64,000 bases of DNA, from the NCBI RefSeq assembly GCF_020497125.1, contig NC_059080.1:48301563-48365562 (forward strand), in the 5' to 3' direction. This document shows, piece by piece, positions 1-12,194 of this stretch. The notes under the pieces are model-generated. The model was not told the origin of the DNA and did not search any database. It worked only from the letters and a program-made list of their open reading frames with translations. The stretch is from Mauremys mutica (lineage: Eukaryota; Chordata; Testudines; Geoemydidae). Numbering within the stretch: position 1 is the first letter of the stretch; each line of letters starts with the position of its first letter. The translations under genes were made by a program, and so were the position numbers.

Positions 1-68
1 AGACAGGCTACTGGGCTAGATGGACCTTTGGTCTGACCCAGTATGGCCGTTCTTATGTTCTAATATTC
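1..68 (+). mobile_element. CR1 LINE 3' end, recent chelonian subfamily
   Basis: The text ACTGGGCTAGATGGACC followed by a TTCTTATGTTCTAAT tail is the same 3' terminus as the CR1 that ends near 17957. The rest of the copy lies left of the window. Confidence 0.8.
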
Positions 69-400
69 AGGTTACTCCCAGTCCCAAAGCACCGGTCACT
101 TACCCTGGTCAATTGCACTTCAGATCTCACACCAAAGACAACACTTGTAGCCAGTCCTGTAATAAACTATCTACAGATTTATGAACTAGGAAAAGGAAAT
201 AGAGTTATTTACAAGGTTAAAGCAGGCACACACACAAATGAGTTCCAGTCTGAAGTTTCAAAAAGTAACAGACACTTCTATAATAACCAAGCTCTATATG
301 TCCTTTAGGGCTGATCCACTTTGGATCTTTTGCTTATGCCGAGTAATTCTTCCCCCAGAGTCCAAGCAGCATAAAGATACAGTTCCTCTTTGTTAGGGGG
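69..400. repeat. LTR-like interspersed repeat, boundaries unclear
   Basis: AT-rich sequence with a style and word content like the long LTR-like segment at about 17990-19019 (acetone-like CCCAAAGC block, AATAAACT, then a long A-rich tract). No TG/CA ends or target duplication were located, so the assignment is tentative. Confidence 0.35.
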
Positions 401-419
401 ATTTATTCACTTACCCAAA

Positions 420-720
420 GGTGATGCGGGGGGGCATGCAGGAGCATGTACCCCTCCCCCCCCGCAATTTCTACAAGCGCTGAGCTGCCTTTGCAGGGTT
501 TGTTATGCTCAGCCTGCTGGGAGGAAGGGAGGCTCTGTGCTTCTCATGCTGCCCCCCTCCCGGCACGTTTCCAGCTCACTTGGCTCCTCTCCCTGGCAGC
601 TGCACCCAGGCAGGGAGCGGAGAGGGCGGGACAGAGCTGCTTTTCCTGCAGGATGAAGGTGGCTGCTCTGGGTTGCTGCCTCTGTGCAGCTGCCTGCTAG
701 AGTCCGGCTGGGGAGGCGGC
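420..720. repeat. GC-rich dispersed repeat, copy 1
   Basis: GC-rich block with GGCTCTGTGCTTCTCATGCT and CTCTCCCTGGCAGCTG words that recur in altered form at 5990-6545. Open frames here on both strands are not supported as genes. Function and class unknown. Confidence 0.45.
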
Positions 721-2172
721 AATAGCCAAAGTGGCAGGTAACCCTGGCGCTGAGAGCATGGCAGCCCTGGGCTGGGTGCAGGGGGTGAGGTCACTGGGGA
801 AGGCACCGGAAGCAGGTTCCCTCTGCTCAGCTTCAATTAGGGGCATTGCCCACACCCCTCCCCCTGCTGAGATGTCCCCGACGGTATGGGAGCTCCGGGG
901 AGAAGCTTTGTTGCTGTGAGTCCTCTCCATCCAGGGCTGGGGCTGGCCCAGAGGTATGTGCTCCCTGCTCCTGAGGCCCCAGCTCCCTAGGATCCGGCAG
1001 GATTGGCTGCTCTGGGCCAGAGAGGTGGGGCTGAAAGGTTCCTGCACCCTGAGTCAACACGTGGGGTGGTCACATGCTCTTCCCCAAAAAACTTTAAATT
1101 GTGGCCCCCACTCTCAACAGTTACATGTAGCCTGTGCCCTTACTCACTTCTGCTTTGAGCTGCAAACTCACCTGGTGGGAGGAATTCACTTGCAAGACTC
1201 ATCTTCATGGTTGGAGGGAGAGTAAAGAACAAAGGCTTTTGTCCTCTTTAATGCTCCACTCTAGTCTGTGTGATGTCGATGGGCCTTTGTTCTCTGCCAG
1301 GACGTAACACCTTCTGTTGGAGACCAGCACTTTACACTCATTAGTGGCTCTCTCCTGTCTGGTGATTTACACAGTCACAGAGACTTACAGTGCAAACACT
1401 CAAATATTACCTTATAACACAGGATACAGATGCTAAAAGTGAAATGAATGCATGCAGTCATTCACCACCAGTCCATAAAGTCTAAATACTAAACACATTC
1501 TTTTCATTCTAGCCCCTGTTTTAACCATACCAACACTCAGCTGAGCCAGACTGATTCCAGCTTGGTATTTGTCAGTGTCCGACTGAAACAGGGGGACCTT
1601 GGCATGAGCTGGCACCTGGTCTGCCAGCATCACATATAAAGGGCCCAATTCTCCACCCCAACTCTGCCAGAACCCCAGCTAACTCATGGTGTTCTATGTG
1701 AATATCAAGAAGTTGTGGGGCTTCTCTCAACATCCACCACCAACAGATCAAATCCAAATTCACAGAAGGCAAAAATGCTTCATTCCCATCACCTTGTGTG
1801 CTAATACTGTAAATATCTCCGTCGATATGGGAGCCTGGTCCCTGGGGTGAGGCAGGAATCCTCCTGGCCTGTGGAGGATAGTGTCATCAAAGGAGAGAGG
1901 ATGTTTATAACAAGATTCAGTGGATATAGAAGCCAAGAGAACCTTATAATTGGGTAACTGTGCCTTGTGAGTCAGACTCAGCACTGCAAAGTACACTGCA
2001 CGCAGACGAGATCAGATCTGTACCGCACAGCTGGGAAGACACATACACTAATATTCAAGGGGACCTGCAGCAATATGAAAACAAATTTAAAGATGAGTGT
2101 GTGGCTATGTTCTACTAAACCAGGATTCTGCTCCTCCATCTGTTCATCTAGCTGTAGCCACGTGTTGTTTCT
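721..2172. other. Intronic or upstream sequence, nothing recognised
   Basis: No exon-like open frame with splice signals, and no repeat I can name. The short frames show no coiled-coil or domain character. Confidence 0.5.
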
Positions 2173-2380
2173 TAGGCTATGTCTACACTAGAGACCTTAC
2201 AATGGCACAGCTGTACCACTGGCATAATTAAATCACCCCCAACAAGCGGCGGTAGCTCTGTGGGCAGGAGAGCGTCTCCCACCAACATAGTGCTGTCCAC
2301 ATCAGTGCTTCTGTTGATGAAACTTAGGTCAGTCAGGGGGGTGTTTTTTCACACCCCTGAGCTACATAAGACATACTTAA
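2173..2380. mobile_element. Probable hAT-type MITE fragment
   Basis: Starts with GGCTATGTCTACACTAGAG, a terminus seen in many sauropsid nonautonomous hAT elements, and holds TCGGTAG-like internal text. The opposite inverted end was not found, so it is a fragment at best. A short AATAATAATAATAA tract follows at 2461. Confidence 0.4.
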
Positions 2381-2690
2381 CTTGTCAGCTTTTTGGGACA
2401 GGGTCTGTCTTTTTGTTCCTTGCTTGTAGAGCACCTTGCACTGGGGGCCCTGGGTGTTACAATAATAATAATAACAACAAATAACATATAAATCATCAGC
2501 TCCTCAGTGTCTGTACAGCAGCATGCGCAAGGCACTAATAAACAGGAGACACTGCAAACATTGTCTGCACTACAGGGTTGGTTTGTACAGCCCCTAACTC
2601 TGCTCCCTTCCACCCACACAAACCTGTCACCCATTTTGTGGTGCTTTCAGCCCAGACTGGCCAGCCTGGCTGGATTATTTGTTAGAGACC

Positions 2691-3473
2691 TGTCAGGGTT
2701 CCTTCCCCACTCTGAACCCCCTAAGCTTATTTTTACCAGCTTAGGTTAAAAACTTTCCCAAGACACAAATTCCACCTTGCTTGAACAGTACGCTGCCACC
2801 ACCAAGTGATTTAGACAAAGAATCAGGGAAAGGACCACTTGGAGTCCTATTCCCCCCAAAATATTCCCCCAAGCCCCGCACCCCCTTTCCTGGGGAAGGC
2901 TTGAGAATAATATCCTCACCAATTGGTACAGGTGAACACAGACCCAAACCCTTGGATCTTAAGAAAAATGAAACATCGATCGGGTTCTTAAAAGAAGAAT
3001 TTTAATTAAAGAAAAGGTAAAAGAATCACCTCTGTAAAATCAGGGTGGTAAGTACTTTACAGAATAACAAAAGACTCAAAAACACAGAGGATTTCCCCTC
3101 TAGGCAAAACTTGAAAGTTACAAAAACAGGGATAAACCTCCCTCTTAGCACAGGGAAAATTCGCAAGCTAAAACAAGAGGTAATCGAATGCATTTCTTTG
3201 CTATTATGTACTATTTTAGCAAGACCAGATGCTTAGTTCAGCTGTGGCTTAGGGAGATGTATTTTCCCTGCCCTGTTTTCTTGTTGACTCTGGGAGACAC
3301 AGACAAAAAACCTTCCCCTAAAGATTTGAAAGTATCTCCTCCCCTTATTGGTCCTTTTTGTCAGGTGCCACCCAGGTTATCTGAGCTTCTTAACCCTTTA
3401 CAGGTAAAAGAGGAATTAACCCTTTACAGGGAAAGAGGGATTTTATGCTACCCTTAGCTGTATGTTTATGACA
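2691..3473. mobile_element. Solo LTR
   Basis: Begins TGTCAGGGTTCC and ends TTTATGACA. The flanking five bases are AGACC on the left and AGGCC on the right, an imperfect target duplication. There is no internal coding sequence beside it, so it reads as a solo LTR left after recombination. Promoter orientation is not decided. Confidence 0.7.
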
Positions 3474-3593
3474 AGGCCATATGCTGTTTTCACTCGGGCT
3501 GATAGCCACCCACTTTGCAGCGAGGATGCAGGCTAAATCCCTCAGAGCGATGACAGTCCTTCAGTGCCTTCCCACAATATGGGAAAGTAGAAA

Positions 3594-5830
3594 TGGGTGG
3601 CAACCTAGGTAGCAGTGACCATGAGATGGTTGAGTTCAGGATCCTGACAAAAGGAAGAAAGGAAAGTAGCAAAATACAGACCCTGGACTTCAGAAAACCA
3701 GACTTTGACTTCCTTAGGGAACTGATGGGCAGGATACCCTGGGAAGCTAATATGAGGGGGCAAGGAGTCCAGGAGAGCTGGCTGTATTTTAAAGAAGCCT
3801 TATTGAGGGTGCAGGAACAAACCATCCCGAAATGAAGAAAGAATGGCAAATATGGCAGGCGACCAGCTTGGCTTAACAGTGAAATCTTCGGTGAGCTTAA
3901 ACTCAAAAAGGAAGCTTACAAAAAGTGGAAATTTGAACAGATGTCTAGGGAGGAGTATAAAAATATTATTAGAGCATGCAGAGGTGTAATCAGGAAGGCC
4001 AAGGCACAATTGGAGTTGAGCTAGCAAGGGATGTGAAGGGTAACAAGAAGGGTTTCTACAGGTATGTTAGCAACAAGAAGAAGGTCAGGGAAAGTGTGGG
4101 ACCCTTACTGAGTGGGGGAGGCAACATAGTGACAGATGATGTGGAAAAAGCTGAAGTATTCAATGCTTTTTTTGCCTAGGTCATCACAGACAAGGTCAAC
4201 ACCCAGACTGCTGTACTGGGCAGCAGAGTATGGGGAGGAGGTGAGCAGCCCTCAGTGCTGAAAGAACTATTTAGAAAAGCTGGATGTGCACAAGTCCATG
4301 GGTCCAGATCTAATGTATCCGAGGGTGCTGAGGGAGTTGGCTGATGTGATTGCAGAGCCATTGGCCATTATCTTTGAAAACTCGTGGTGATTGGGGGTGA
4401 GGGGTCCCGGACTATTGGAAATAGGCAGATATAGTGCCCATATTTTAAAAAAGGAAGAAAGAGAACATGGGGAACTACAGACGGGTCAGCCTCACTTCAG
4501 TCCCTGGCAAAATCATGGAGCAGGTACTCAAGGAATCCATTTTGAAGCACTTGGAGGAGAGGAAGGTGATCAGGAACAGCCAACATGGATTCACCAAGGG
4601 CAAATCATGCCTGACCAACCTGATTGCCTTCTATGATGAGATAACTGGCTCTGTGGATATGGGGAAAGCGGTGGATGTGATATATGTTGACTTTAGCAAA
4701 GCTTTTGATACGGTCTCCCATAGTATTCGTGCCAGCAAGTTAAAAAAGTATGAGCTGGATGAATGGACTATAGGGTGGATAGAAAGCTGGCTAGATTGTC
4801 GGGCTCAACAGGTAGTGATCAATGGCTCTATGTCTAGTTGGCAGCCAGTATCAAGCGGAGTGCCCCAGGCGTTGGTCCTGGTGCCGGTTTTGTTCAACAT
4901 CTTTATTAGTGATCTGGATGACGGGATGAATTGCACCCTCAGCAAGTTCGCAGATGACACTAAGCTGTGGGGAGAGGTAGATACGCTAGAGGGTAGGGAT
5001 AGGGTCCAGAGTGACCTAGACAAATTGGAGGATTGGGCCAAAAGAAATCTGATGAGGTTCAACAAGGACAAGTGCAGAGTCCTGCACTTAGGAAGGAAGA
5101 ATCCCATGTACCGCTACAGGCTGGGGACCGACTGGCTAAGCAGCAGTTCTGCAGAAAAGGATCTGGGGATTACAGTGGACGAGAAGCTGGATATGAGTCA
5201 GCAGTGTGCCCTCGTTGCCAAGAAGGCCAATGGCATTTTGGGCTGTATAAGTAGGGGCACTGCCAGCAGATTGAGGGACATGATCATTCCCCTCTATTTG
5301 ACACTGGTGAGGCCACATCTGGAGTATTGCATCCAGTTTTGGTCCCCCCACTACAGAAGGGATGTGGACAAATTGGAGAGAGTCCAGCGGAGGGCAATGA
5401 AAATGATTAGGGGGCTGGGGCACATGACTTACAAGAAGAGACTGAGGGAACTGGGGTTATTTAGTCTGCAGAAGAGAAGAGTGAGGGGGGATTTGATAGC
5501 AGCCTTCAACTACCTGAAGGGGGGTTCCCACAGAGGATATAGCTCGGCTGTTCTCAGTGTGGCAGATGACAGAACAATCCATAATGATCTCAAGTTGCAA
5601 TAGGGGAGGTTTAGGTTGGATATTAGGAAAAACTATTTCACTAGGAGGGTGGCGAAGCACTGGAATGGGTTACCTAGAGAGGTGGTGGAATCTTCATCCT
5701 TAGAGGTTTTTATGGCCCGGCTTTACAAAGCCCTGGCTGGGATGATTTAGCTGGGGATTGGTCCTGCTTTGAGCAGGGGATTGGACTAGATGACCTCCCG
5801 AAGTGCCTTCCAACCCTGATATTCTATGAA
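3594..5830 (+). mobile_element. CR1 LINE, 5'-truncated and mutated
   Basis: Starts within the region after the endonuclease (GGTAGCAGTGACCATGAGAT), crosses a frame break near 4180-4460, then carries the reverse transcriptase. It ends in the usual CR1 tail, GGACTAGATGACCTC then ATTCTATGA. The 5' endonuclease part is missing. It inserted about 120 bases right of the solo LTR. Confidence 0.9.
4467..5603 (+). pseudogene. CR1 reverse transcriptase (partial ORF2)
   Basis: A 378-codon open frame with the RT palm motifs [12 protein letters not shown] and [10 protein letters not shown], then the C-terminal CR1 blocks ([25 protein letters not shown]). It begins partway into the domain and stops at a TAG at 5601, ahead of the normal CR1 end. 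The following bases still encode the remaining CR1 C-terminus (about 5604-5748). A dead copy. Confidence 0.88.
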
Positions 5831-5989
5831 TTCCCCCTGTGTGCCCAGTACGACAGACATGGGAAGCACTCAGCTTAGAGCCACTCAGCTTAGTGCAATA
5901 CTAACAACCATGGGCTGTGCCCCAGCAGTCCGAGCAACACCCACGGGAGCCAAGCACCAGTGAGGACCCAGTAACCAGAGTGTGGCTGC

Positions 5990-6545
5990 TCACACCTGCC
6001 CTATAGACGACTTTGGCCTCCCTATACTGGGGGGAAGGGGCAATCTAAAGGGGAGGACATGTGACTGCCCCACATGTCTCCTCTGCCCAGAGACCCCCGC
6101 TCTGTGCCCAGCACAGGGCCGCCATGCTCTCCTCACCCCATTGTACCTGTGGGGGAGGAAAATGGGGGCTCTGTCCTTCTCCTGCTGCGTCCCCCCAGCA
6201 CATTTGGTCGCTCTCCCTGGCAGCAGGCCCAGGTGGGAAGCGGGCCTGGCTACCATGGACCTCAGCTGAGCAAGCCGGAAACATGCTCGGGGGGGGGAGA
6301 GGGGATTCCAGCTCACTAGTCCCCTGTCCCTAGCAGCTGAGCCCAGCCAGGCTCTTAGGCAGCCGCGCATGGAGCAGCGACCCAGAGCAGCCAGCTTGAG
6401 AAACGGCTGCTTCCGCCACCTCCACTCCCCACCTGAGAGAGGGGCTGAGCATGTCAGAGGCAGGCGCAGCAGGAGGACAGAGCCCCTCTCCCTCCTCTCA
6501 CCCCCTAGCAGGCCAATCTGAAGGGGCATTTGACCCCACATGTTC
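5990..6545. repeat. GC-rich dispersed repeat, copy 2, with similar ends
   Basis: Shares words with 420-720, in part inverted. The two ends carry similar text, GGCAATCTAAAGGGG on the left and GGCCAATCTGAAGGGG on the right, and both contain CCCCACATGT. This may be a nonautonomous DNA element or two half copies. The longest open frame (minus strand) has no recognisable domain. Confidence 0.45.
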
Positions 6546-7359
6546 CCCTATGCTTCACCTCTGTAACATGGGTGCAGATGGCCTGGGCTAACTCTGCAGT
6601 GAAGCCACACCCTTTGGCACATGAAGTACCTTTATGCCTATGAGTGGTCCCACTGAATTTAGTGGGACTCCTCACATGTGCAAAGTGTTGTGGGAAAGTG
6701 TTTGCAAGCTCAGGGCCTTAGTGTGTTGATGCCCCCATAGCAAAGCAGAAGGGGCTTTCAGCACTTAAGTGGTTCTAAATGGATCTCGTTACCTTTATAG
6801 GTTCCCCAGAGTCATGAATCACTGTATGAAATGCCCCAGAATACCACTATTACACACACACATCGTCAAACTCAGCTGTTGCATGAGGCTAGCCGATAGG
6901 GGAGGCTGAGTGTTTCAGGAAATTACTGCTGGTTGCTCCATGGTGCCTACTTGGAAAGTTTGTAGTAGTAGCATTATGGTCAGCACCAAAGGGTCTTGCA
7001 TGATGATGTATTTTTCTAAAAATCTCCTGCTCTGTGGTGGTAAAAAAAAAGAACCCAGCTCAGTTCCTGCCTCCCACAGGTCAGGCCGCACATGTTCTGC
7101 ACATGGCTTATGCTTTCCTTACCCCTTGCAGGGCACCTTGAAATCTAAACCCCCCCAAGTCTGCTGTGTCTGAGTGTGAAACACTTTGCTAATAGCTCAG
7201 CAAGGAGTAGCCATGTTGTTCTGGCCACATGCAAGGGAAACATTCTGATGCCAGAGACTAGGCATGCAGGAAATTCCTGGTTGTTAATAGTGCCGCATGT
7301 ATTCACGTGGGCAGATACAGAGATTGGAATAGGGTGAGGGATCTGAGCTGGAGAGTTGT
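6546..7359. other. Intronic or upstream sequence, nothing recognised
   Basis: Unique-looking DNA with a short ACACAC tract near 6853. No exon or named repeat seen. Confidence 0.5.
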
Positions 7360-7530
7360 CAGGAGACCTGAGTTCTGAGCTCAACTCTGCCAGTGACTTG
7401 GTGAGTGGCCTTAGGCAAGTCCCGTAAGTTCACATGGCTCTGCCTGTGGAATGGAGATAGTGACATGAACCCATCTTGGAGCTCTACAGAGAGATGCACT
7501 ACAGAGAGGCTAAGAATTATTATTATTCAT
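7360..7530 (+). mobile_element. MIR-like core SINE
   Basis: Contains the order of MIR-type words: gagacctgagttc, ctctgccagtgactt, cttaggcaagtc and a final ATTATTATT. Diverged, old copy. Confidence 0.55.
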
Positions 7531-8172
7531 GGCTATTGCAGTCCTCTGAATTACAGCACTGCCCGTCTCTGGCTGAATTCCTCGCAACCATCATTCCCTG
7601 GTCCTCAGCAAAGACCAACTGTAAAGAGGCTGTTCTCCAGCTCCCTGCAAGAGTGGCAGTTTGGGGAGTGCTAGTACTGGAATGGCTGGGGGAGGGGAGA
7701 GTTTGGCCTTCTCTCCTGCTGCAGAAGAGCAGGGAGTGGGGGGATGGTGTGCTAGACCCTTGCGGAGGGTTCAGCCAGAGGATTAAAGGAGCCAACACAG
7801 GTCGACCAGCCAGCTGCACCAGTGAATCCTACCCCCAGAGCTCTGCAGGAGGTAGAGAGGGGGACTGCAAGAGGAAGCCACCTGCCTTGCACCAGGGTGG
7901 GGAGACCATGCAGTGTCTGAGGCCCAGGGGAGCTCCTTGAATCAAAGACCGAGACTGAGGATGGCTACCTGTGGTAGGGACCAGGCCTGCACCGTGCGGG
8001 AGTGCACACAACTCTGGCTGTTTCCTTCCTATCCCTGCTGCCCCCTGGAGGGGTTTATTATTCGCGTGGCTCACACAGAGTGTCTACCCATGTGCTGCTG
8101 CCTCTCCTTCTGCTGTGGGGGGCTGCCAAGGGCAGAGCAGAGCTCAGTTCTCGGGGGTCTCTGCTTTTCCAG

Positions 8173-8346
8173 CTGGAGAAGGCGCTGCAGGTGGAAGCAG
8201 CCCAGCGGGAAGGGGATGGTAGCCTGGCCCTCATGGAGCTGAGGCAGCGGTTCGAGGATGACGAGAAAGCGTACAAGTGCAAGCTGCAGGCCTATCAGGA
8301 GGGGCAGCAGCGCCAGGCTCAGCTGGTCCAGAGGCTCCAGAACAAG
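8173..8346 (+). CDS. CROCC2: CROCC2 exon 1 of 19 in window
   Basis: Preceded by a pyrimidine-rich acceptor ending TTTTCCAG and followed by GTAAGT. 174 bases, phase 0 to phase 0, 58 codons. It is coiled coil, rich in Glu, Gln, Lys and Arg, and ends QRQAQLVQRLQNK, the segment that precedes the LQYKKRC block in rootletin. This is not the initiating exon because it opens in mid-heptad and has no suitable start. I see no upstream coding exon in 1-8172. Confidence 0.9.
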
Positions 8347-8393
8347 GTAAGTACCCGAACCCGTGCCAGCCTCTCATTGTGCAAACTACAGGG

Positions 8394-8975
8394 TGTTAGG
8401 CCTGAATAAAGATGCAGCACAAAACCCAGTTATGCCAACCTGACTAAAGTCAGGCTAACAGAGGTTTCTGGGTAATCCCAGCGTGGAAAAATACTGAGAA
8501 GCAGCATGTTTCACAAAGCCCTGGGAGAAAGTGAGATAAGAGAGGGGAGTGTTTGAAAGATTGATAGGGAGCCAGCCTCCCTGTATTCACTCCCTGTTTC
8601 TGTCTTAGGTCCATTGTTAACTCCTGTCTTCCAGTTTCTGGTGCTTGGCAACCATACTAATAAGAAAGTTGCTGGGGCATCACAACTTGCTTACATTATA
8701 AAGAAAGACAGATGTGCTTTGTTATTAGGGTTTGTTACTAACCAAAGGGGGGTGGAATATGGGTTGTGTGAAATGAATAATTTGTGACGCAACGGAACTG
8801 TCTATATAACCTATACTTAGTTGTAAAAAAGGCTGCTGGTTCTCTTCGGATACGAGCTGTTCTTTACTGACACGTGCACTTGTCAATAAAGAACTTTTGA
8901 TCGGACCTTGCTGGTGTTGCCTGTCTCTCTGCGGTCAGACAACGAACTTCGCTGTCGGGGTTCGAGTCCCTGACA
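8394..8975 (+). mobile_element. Solo LTR of an endogenous retrovirus-like element
   Basis: 582 bases, TGTTAGG at the left and CCCTGACA at the right, with AGGG directly on both sides (8390-8393 and 8976-8979) as a 4-base target duplication. A TATATAA box near 8804 and AATAAA near 8885 place transcription on the + strand. No internal region remains. It begins 47 bases after the donor of CROCC2 exon 1. Confidence 0.8.
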
Positions 8976-9199
8976 AGGGTACCTAGGATGGGGCACAGAA
9001 AAAACTGACTGTCTAGCTTGCCCAGCCATTGCTTTGGGTATCTGGTCTGAATGGGGTAGCTGTGGTGCCACCCCAATTCACACCACCTGGGCGCTAGGCT
9101 CAGTCTGCTGAATGTCCAGGCTGTGACACAGGCACGTGTTGGGCAAGGAAGGAGCAGGAAGGGATGTGCATCATACTCTTAATTTCTGTTAGTGTTATG

Positions 9200-9645
9200 A
9201 ACAAGGCAGCCTTACCTCTGGGCAACTTCCACCCCACTGCACCTCTGAGAAACCCCCCACCTTGTTGCACCTCTGGGTAACCCACCCCACCTCCCTTTGC
9301 ACCTCTGGGCAACCTTCCCCACCCCTGCTGCACCTGTGAGTAACCCCTCCTGCTCCCATTGCACATCTGGGCAACCCCCCCTCCACTGCACCTCTGGATA
9401 ACCCATCCCACCCCCCAATGCACCTCTGGGCAACCTCCCCGACCCCTGTTGCACCTCTGGATAACCCCTCCCATTTCACCTCTGGGCAACCACCCCCCAA
9501 CTGCACCTCTGGGCAACCTTCCTCACCCCTGCTGCACCTCTGGCTAGCTGCCCCCCCACCTCCCCAGTATACCTCTTGATAACCCCCCCCCCACACACAC
9601 ACACACACACTGCACCTCTGGGTAACCCCCTGCCCTGCTACAACT
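9200..9645. repeat. Minisatellite, about 36-40 bp unit
   Basis: Tandem variants of a unit built on GCACCTCTGGGCAACC followed by a C-rich spacer, about eleven units, ending in a CACACACA tract near 9595-9612. All long minus-strand frames here are translations of the repeat and not genes. Confidence 0.85.
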
Positions 9646-10035
9646 TTAGGAAGGGAATATGCATTTCTGAGACAGAGTTTGCTTGGCACTCTGCTCGGCT
9701 GTGTGGGACTGGATTCTATGTCACATTAAGATGCCTCTCCTGTCTTCCAGGTGACAGTTTCATATTGCATTAAAGGCATGATCCAAAGCCCACTGAAGTC
9801 AGTGGAGTGACGTTGACGTTAGTGGGCATCGAATCTGACCCTCTGTCAGCAGTAAGCGTCATGGATTGACAGAGTAGTAGCCCCATGGGTGATCATTTTA
9901 CCCTGAGTGCCTGTAATGCTCCAACTAATTATCTTAATCCAGGCTTCTCTTGCCCTCTTTTCTCGCTCTCATCTTCTGTTTTTTCTAAATCTTTCATTCC
10001 CTTCCCCCAATTCTCCTTTCTGCCCCTCGCTCTAG

Positions 10036-10119
10036 GTACTACAGTATAAGAAAAGATGTGGGGAGCTGGAGCAACAGCTGCTAGAGAAAACATCTGAATC
10101 TGAGCACCAGAAACAGATG
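10036..10119 (+). CDS. CROCC2: CROCC2 exon 2 of 19 in window
   Basis: 84 bases, 28 codons, phase 0/0, acceptor CGCTCTAG and donor GTCAGT. It begins VLQYKKRCGELEQQLLEK, a block nearly identical in rootletin as I recall it, and so is a strong family diagnostic. It continues the coiled coil from exon 1 without a break in heptad pattern. Confidence 0.9.
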
Positions 10120-10766
10120 GTCAGTACAGCTTTCATTGTCCGGGCAATGCAGAAAAATGGTATGACGAATCATGCAATGGTTTTACTCTGAACTTTGCAA
10201 GAAATTTGCATAGTAGTATCTCATCATGCCTTTGTGTTTAATTTCTGTGTTCTTTTGGCAGTCAGCCTCACCTAACAAAACAGCTGTTGCAAATGCCCCT
10301 TTGTATATGGCTCTCTTAGTAAAAGTGGATATAGTTGAAAAGGTTCTAGGGGCTTTCCAAGCAGCCTGGTGTGGTGGCGTGACAACCGGATCCCATCACC
10401 ACCTTTCGAGCAAACAGCCCAAGCACTTCAGACAGGGCAGTGCAGAGCGGGATGGGTGACAATGGGATTTCACTGCAGTTTGAAAACCACAAAGCCCTGT
10501 GCATTTGAGATCTGCGAGAGAAGGGGATTGCAACCCACAGAGGAGACAGCACATAGCAAGTCACTCTGCTCTGGGACTCACCATTCCCCAAGGAGCGCTG
10601 CTGGACTGGGCCTTTCTCAGCGTTTCTCCAGGAGTTCTGGAGGAAGGAAAGAGATCACAGCACGGCCCTGTGGTGGCCCATGGGAACACAAGAAAGCTGC
10701 AGGATTGGATGTGTTCCCTTTCTCCCTTTTGGAAAATGGGAAATATGGTCAATCCCCAGCGTATCA
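10120..10766. other. Intron, nothing recognised
   Basis: Between exon 2 and the minus-strand CR1. No named repeat or further exon was identified. Confidence 0.5.
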
Positions 10767-11698
10767 TAGAATCATAGAATATCAGGGTTGGAAGGGACCT
10801 CAGGAGGTCATCTATTCCAACCTCCTGCTCAAAGCAGGACCAATCCCCAGCTAAATCATCCCAGCCAGGGCTTTGTCAAGCCTGACCTTAAAAACCTCTA
10901 AAAATGGAGATTCCACCACCTCTCTAGGTAAACTATTTCAGTGCTTCACCACCCTCCTAGTGAAAAAGTTTTTCTTAATATCCAACCTAAACCTCCCCCA
11001 CTGCAACTTGAGACCATTACTCCTTGTTCTGTCATCTGGTACCACTAAGAACAGTCTAGATCCATCCTCTTTGGAACCTCCCTTCAGGTAGTTGAAAGCA
11101 GCTATCAAATCCTCCCTCATTCTTCTCTTCTGCAGACTAAATAATCCCAGTTCCCTCAGCCTCTCCTCATAAGTCAAGTGCTCCAGCTCCCTAATAATTT
11201 TTGTTGCCTTCCGCTGGACTCCTTCCAATTTTTCCACATCCTTCTTGTAGTGTGGGGCCCAAAACTGGACACAGTACTCCAGATGAGGCCTCACCAGTGC
11301 CGAATAGAGGGGAATGATCACATTCCTCAATCTGCTGGCAATGCTCCTACTTATACAGCCCAAAATGCCGTTAGCCTTCTTGGCAACAAGGGCACACTGT
11401 TGACTTATATCCAGTTTCTCATCCACTGTAACCCCCAAGTCCTTTTCTGCAGAACTGCTGCCTAGCCACTCAGTCCCTAGTCTGGCAGTGCATGTGATTC
11501 TTCCTTCCTAAGTGCATGACTCTGCACTTGTTCTTGTTGAACCTCATCAGATTTCTTTTGGCCCAACCCTCTAATTTGTCTAGGTCCCTCTGTATCCTAT
11601 CCCTACCCTCCAGTGTATCTACCACTCCTCCCAGTTTAGTGTCATCTGCAAACTTGCTGAGGGTGCAGTCCACACCATACCTCCAGATCGTTAATGAC
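10767..11698 (-). mobile_element. CR1 LINE, 5'-truncated, minus strand
   Basis: On the + strand it opens with the reverse complement of the CR1 tail (CATAGAATCATAGAATATC). The reverse strand holds the RT C-terminal half in two frames (11673-11470 and 11438-10938, with [15 protein letters not shown] and [12 protein letters not shown]), broken near 11450-11470. The left part of RT and the endonuclease are absent. Confidence 0.88.
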
Positions 11699-11777
11699 AG
11701 GCAGCATCACAGCATTAAGTCCCAGTGACATGGGGGCGGAAATGGGGACCTCAGAGTCCAGTCAGGGGTTTCTGGGG

Positions 11778-11856
11778 CAGATCCTCACCTGGTGTAAATC
11801 GGTTTAGCTTAACTGATTTCAATTGAGGTATGCCTATTTACACCAGCTGAGAATCT
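11778..11856. repeat. Short palindromic interspersed repeat
   Basis: Left arm ACCTGGTGTAAATC and right arm TATTTACACCAGCTGAG face each other around a short core. The same words recur at 15412-15480, 19618-19745, 49575-49810 and 62783-62966. Confidence 0.55.
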
Positions 11857-12194
11857 GGCTCTTTGCATTTATCTGGAATGGACTCTGAATGCAGCTTTGG
11901 GAAGAAAAGACCTTAAATAAATGACTCTGGCTCCCTGTAAATGAAGGTAACAGTCTATCCAAGGTGGCCCAGTTGGCTGGGAGGCACAGCCCCCGGCTTT
12001 AAGGACCAGAACTGGTGTTCTCTGCCTCATGGAAAGTCTCTGGTTGTACCAGCTACTGGTTCTTTTCCATTTGTCTGTTGGTTTGTGTCTGTTTATCAGT
12101 TTGTTTCTGTCTGCCCTGCGTAAAGTTCTTTGTCCTCTGGGAGCCATTCTCCTGCCTCTCCTTGCCCTTTTGATGTGTCACTCCTCTCTCCCAG

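Noticed and set aside
5990..6541. 183-codon minus-strand frame as a possible gene
   Set aside because: Lies in a GC-rich dispersed repeat, has no recognisable domain and no splice or promoter support.
7476..7940. Frame before the first recognised exon as a possible upstream CROCC2 exon
   Set aside because: Overlaps a MIR-like SINE, lacks coiled-coil heptads and has no donor in phase with the exon at 8173.
9195..9689. 164-codon minus-strand frame rich in Gly/Cys
   Set aside because: Translation of the 36-40 bp minisatellite.
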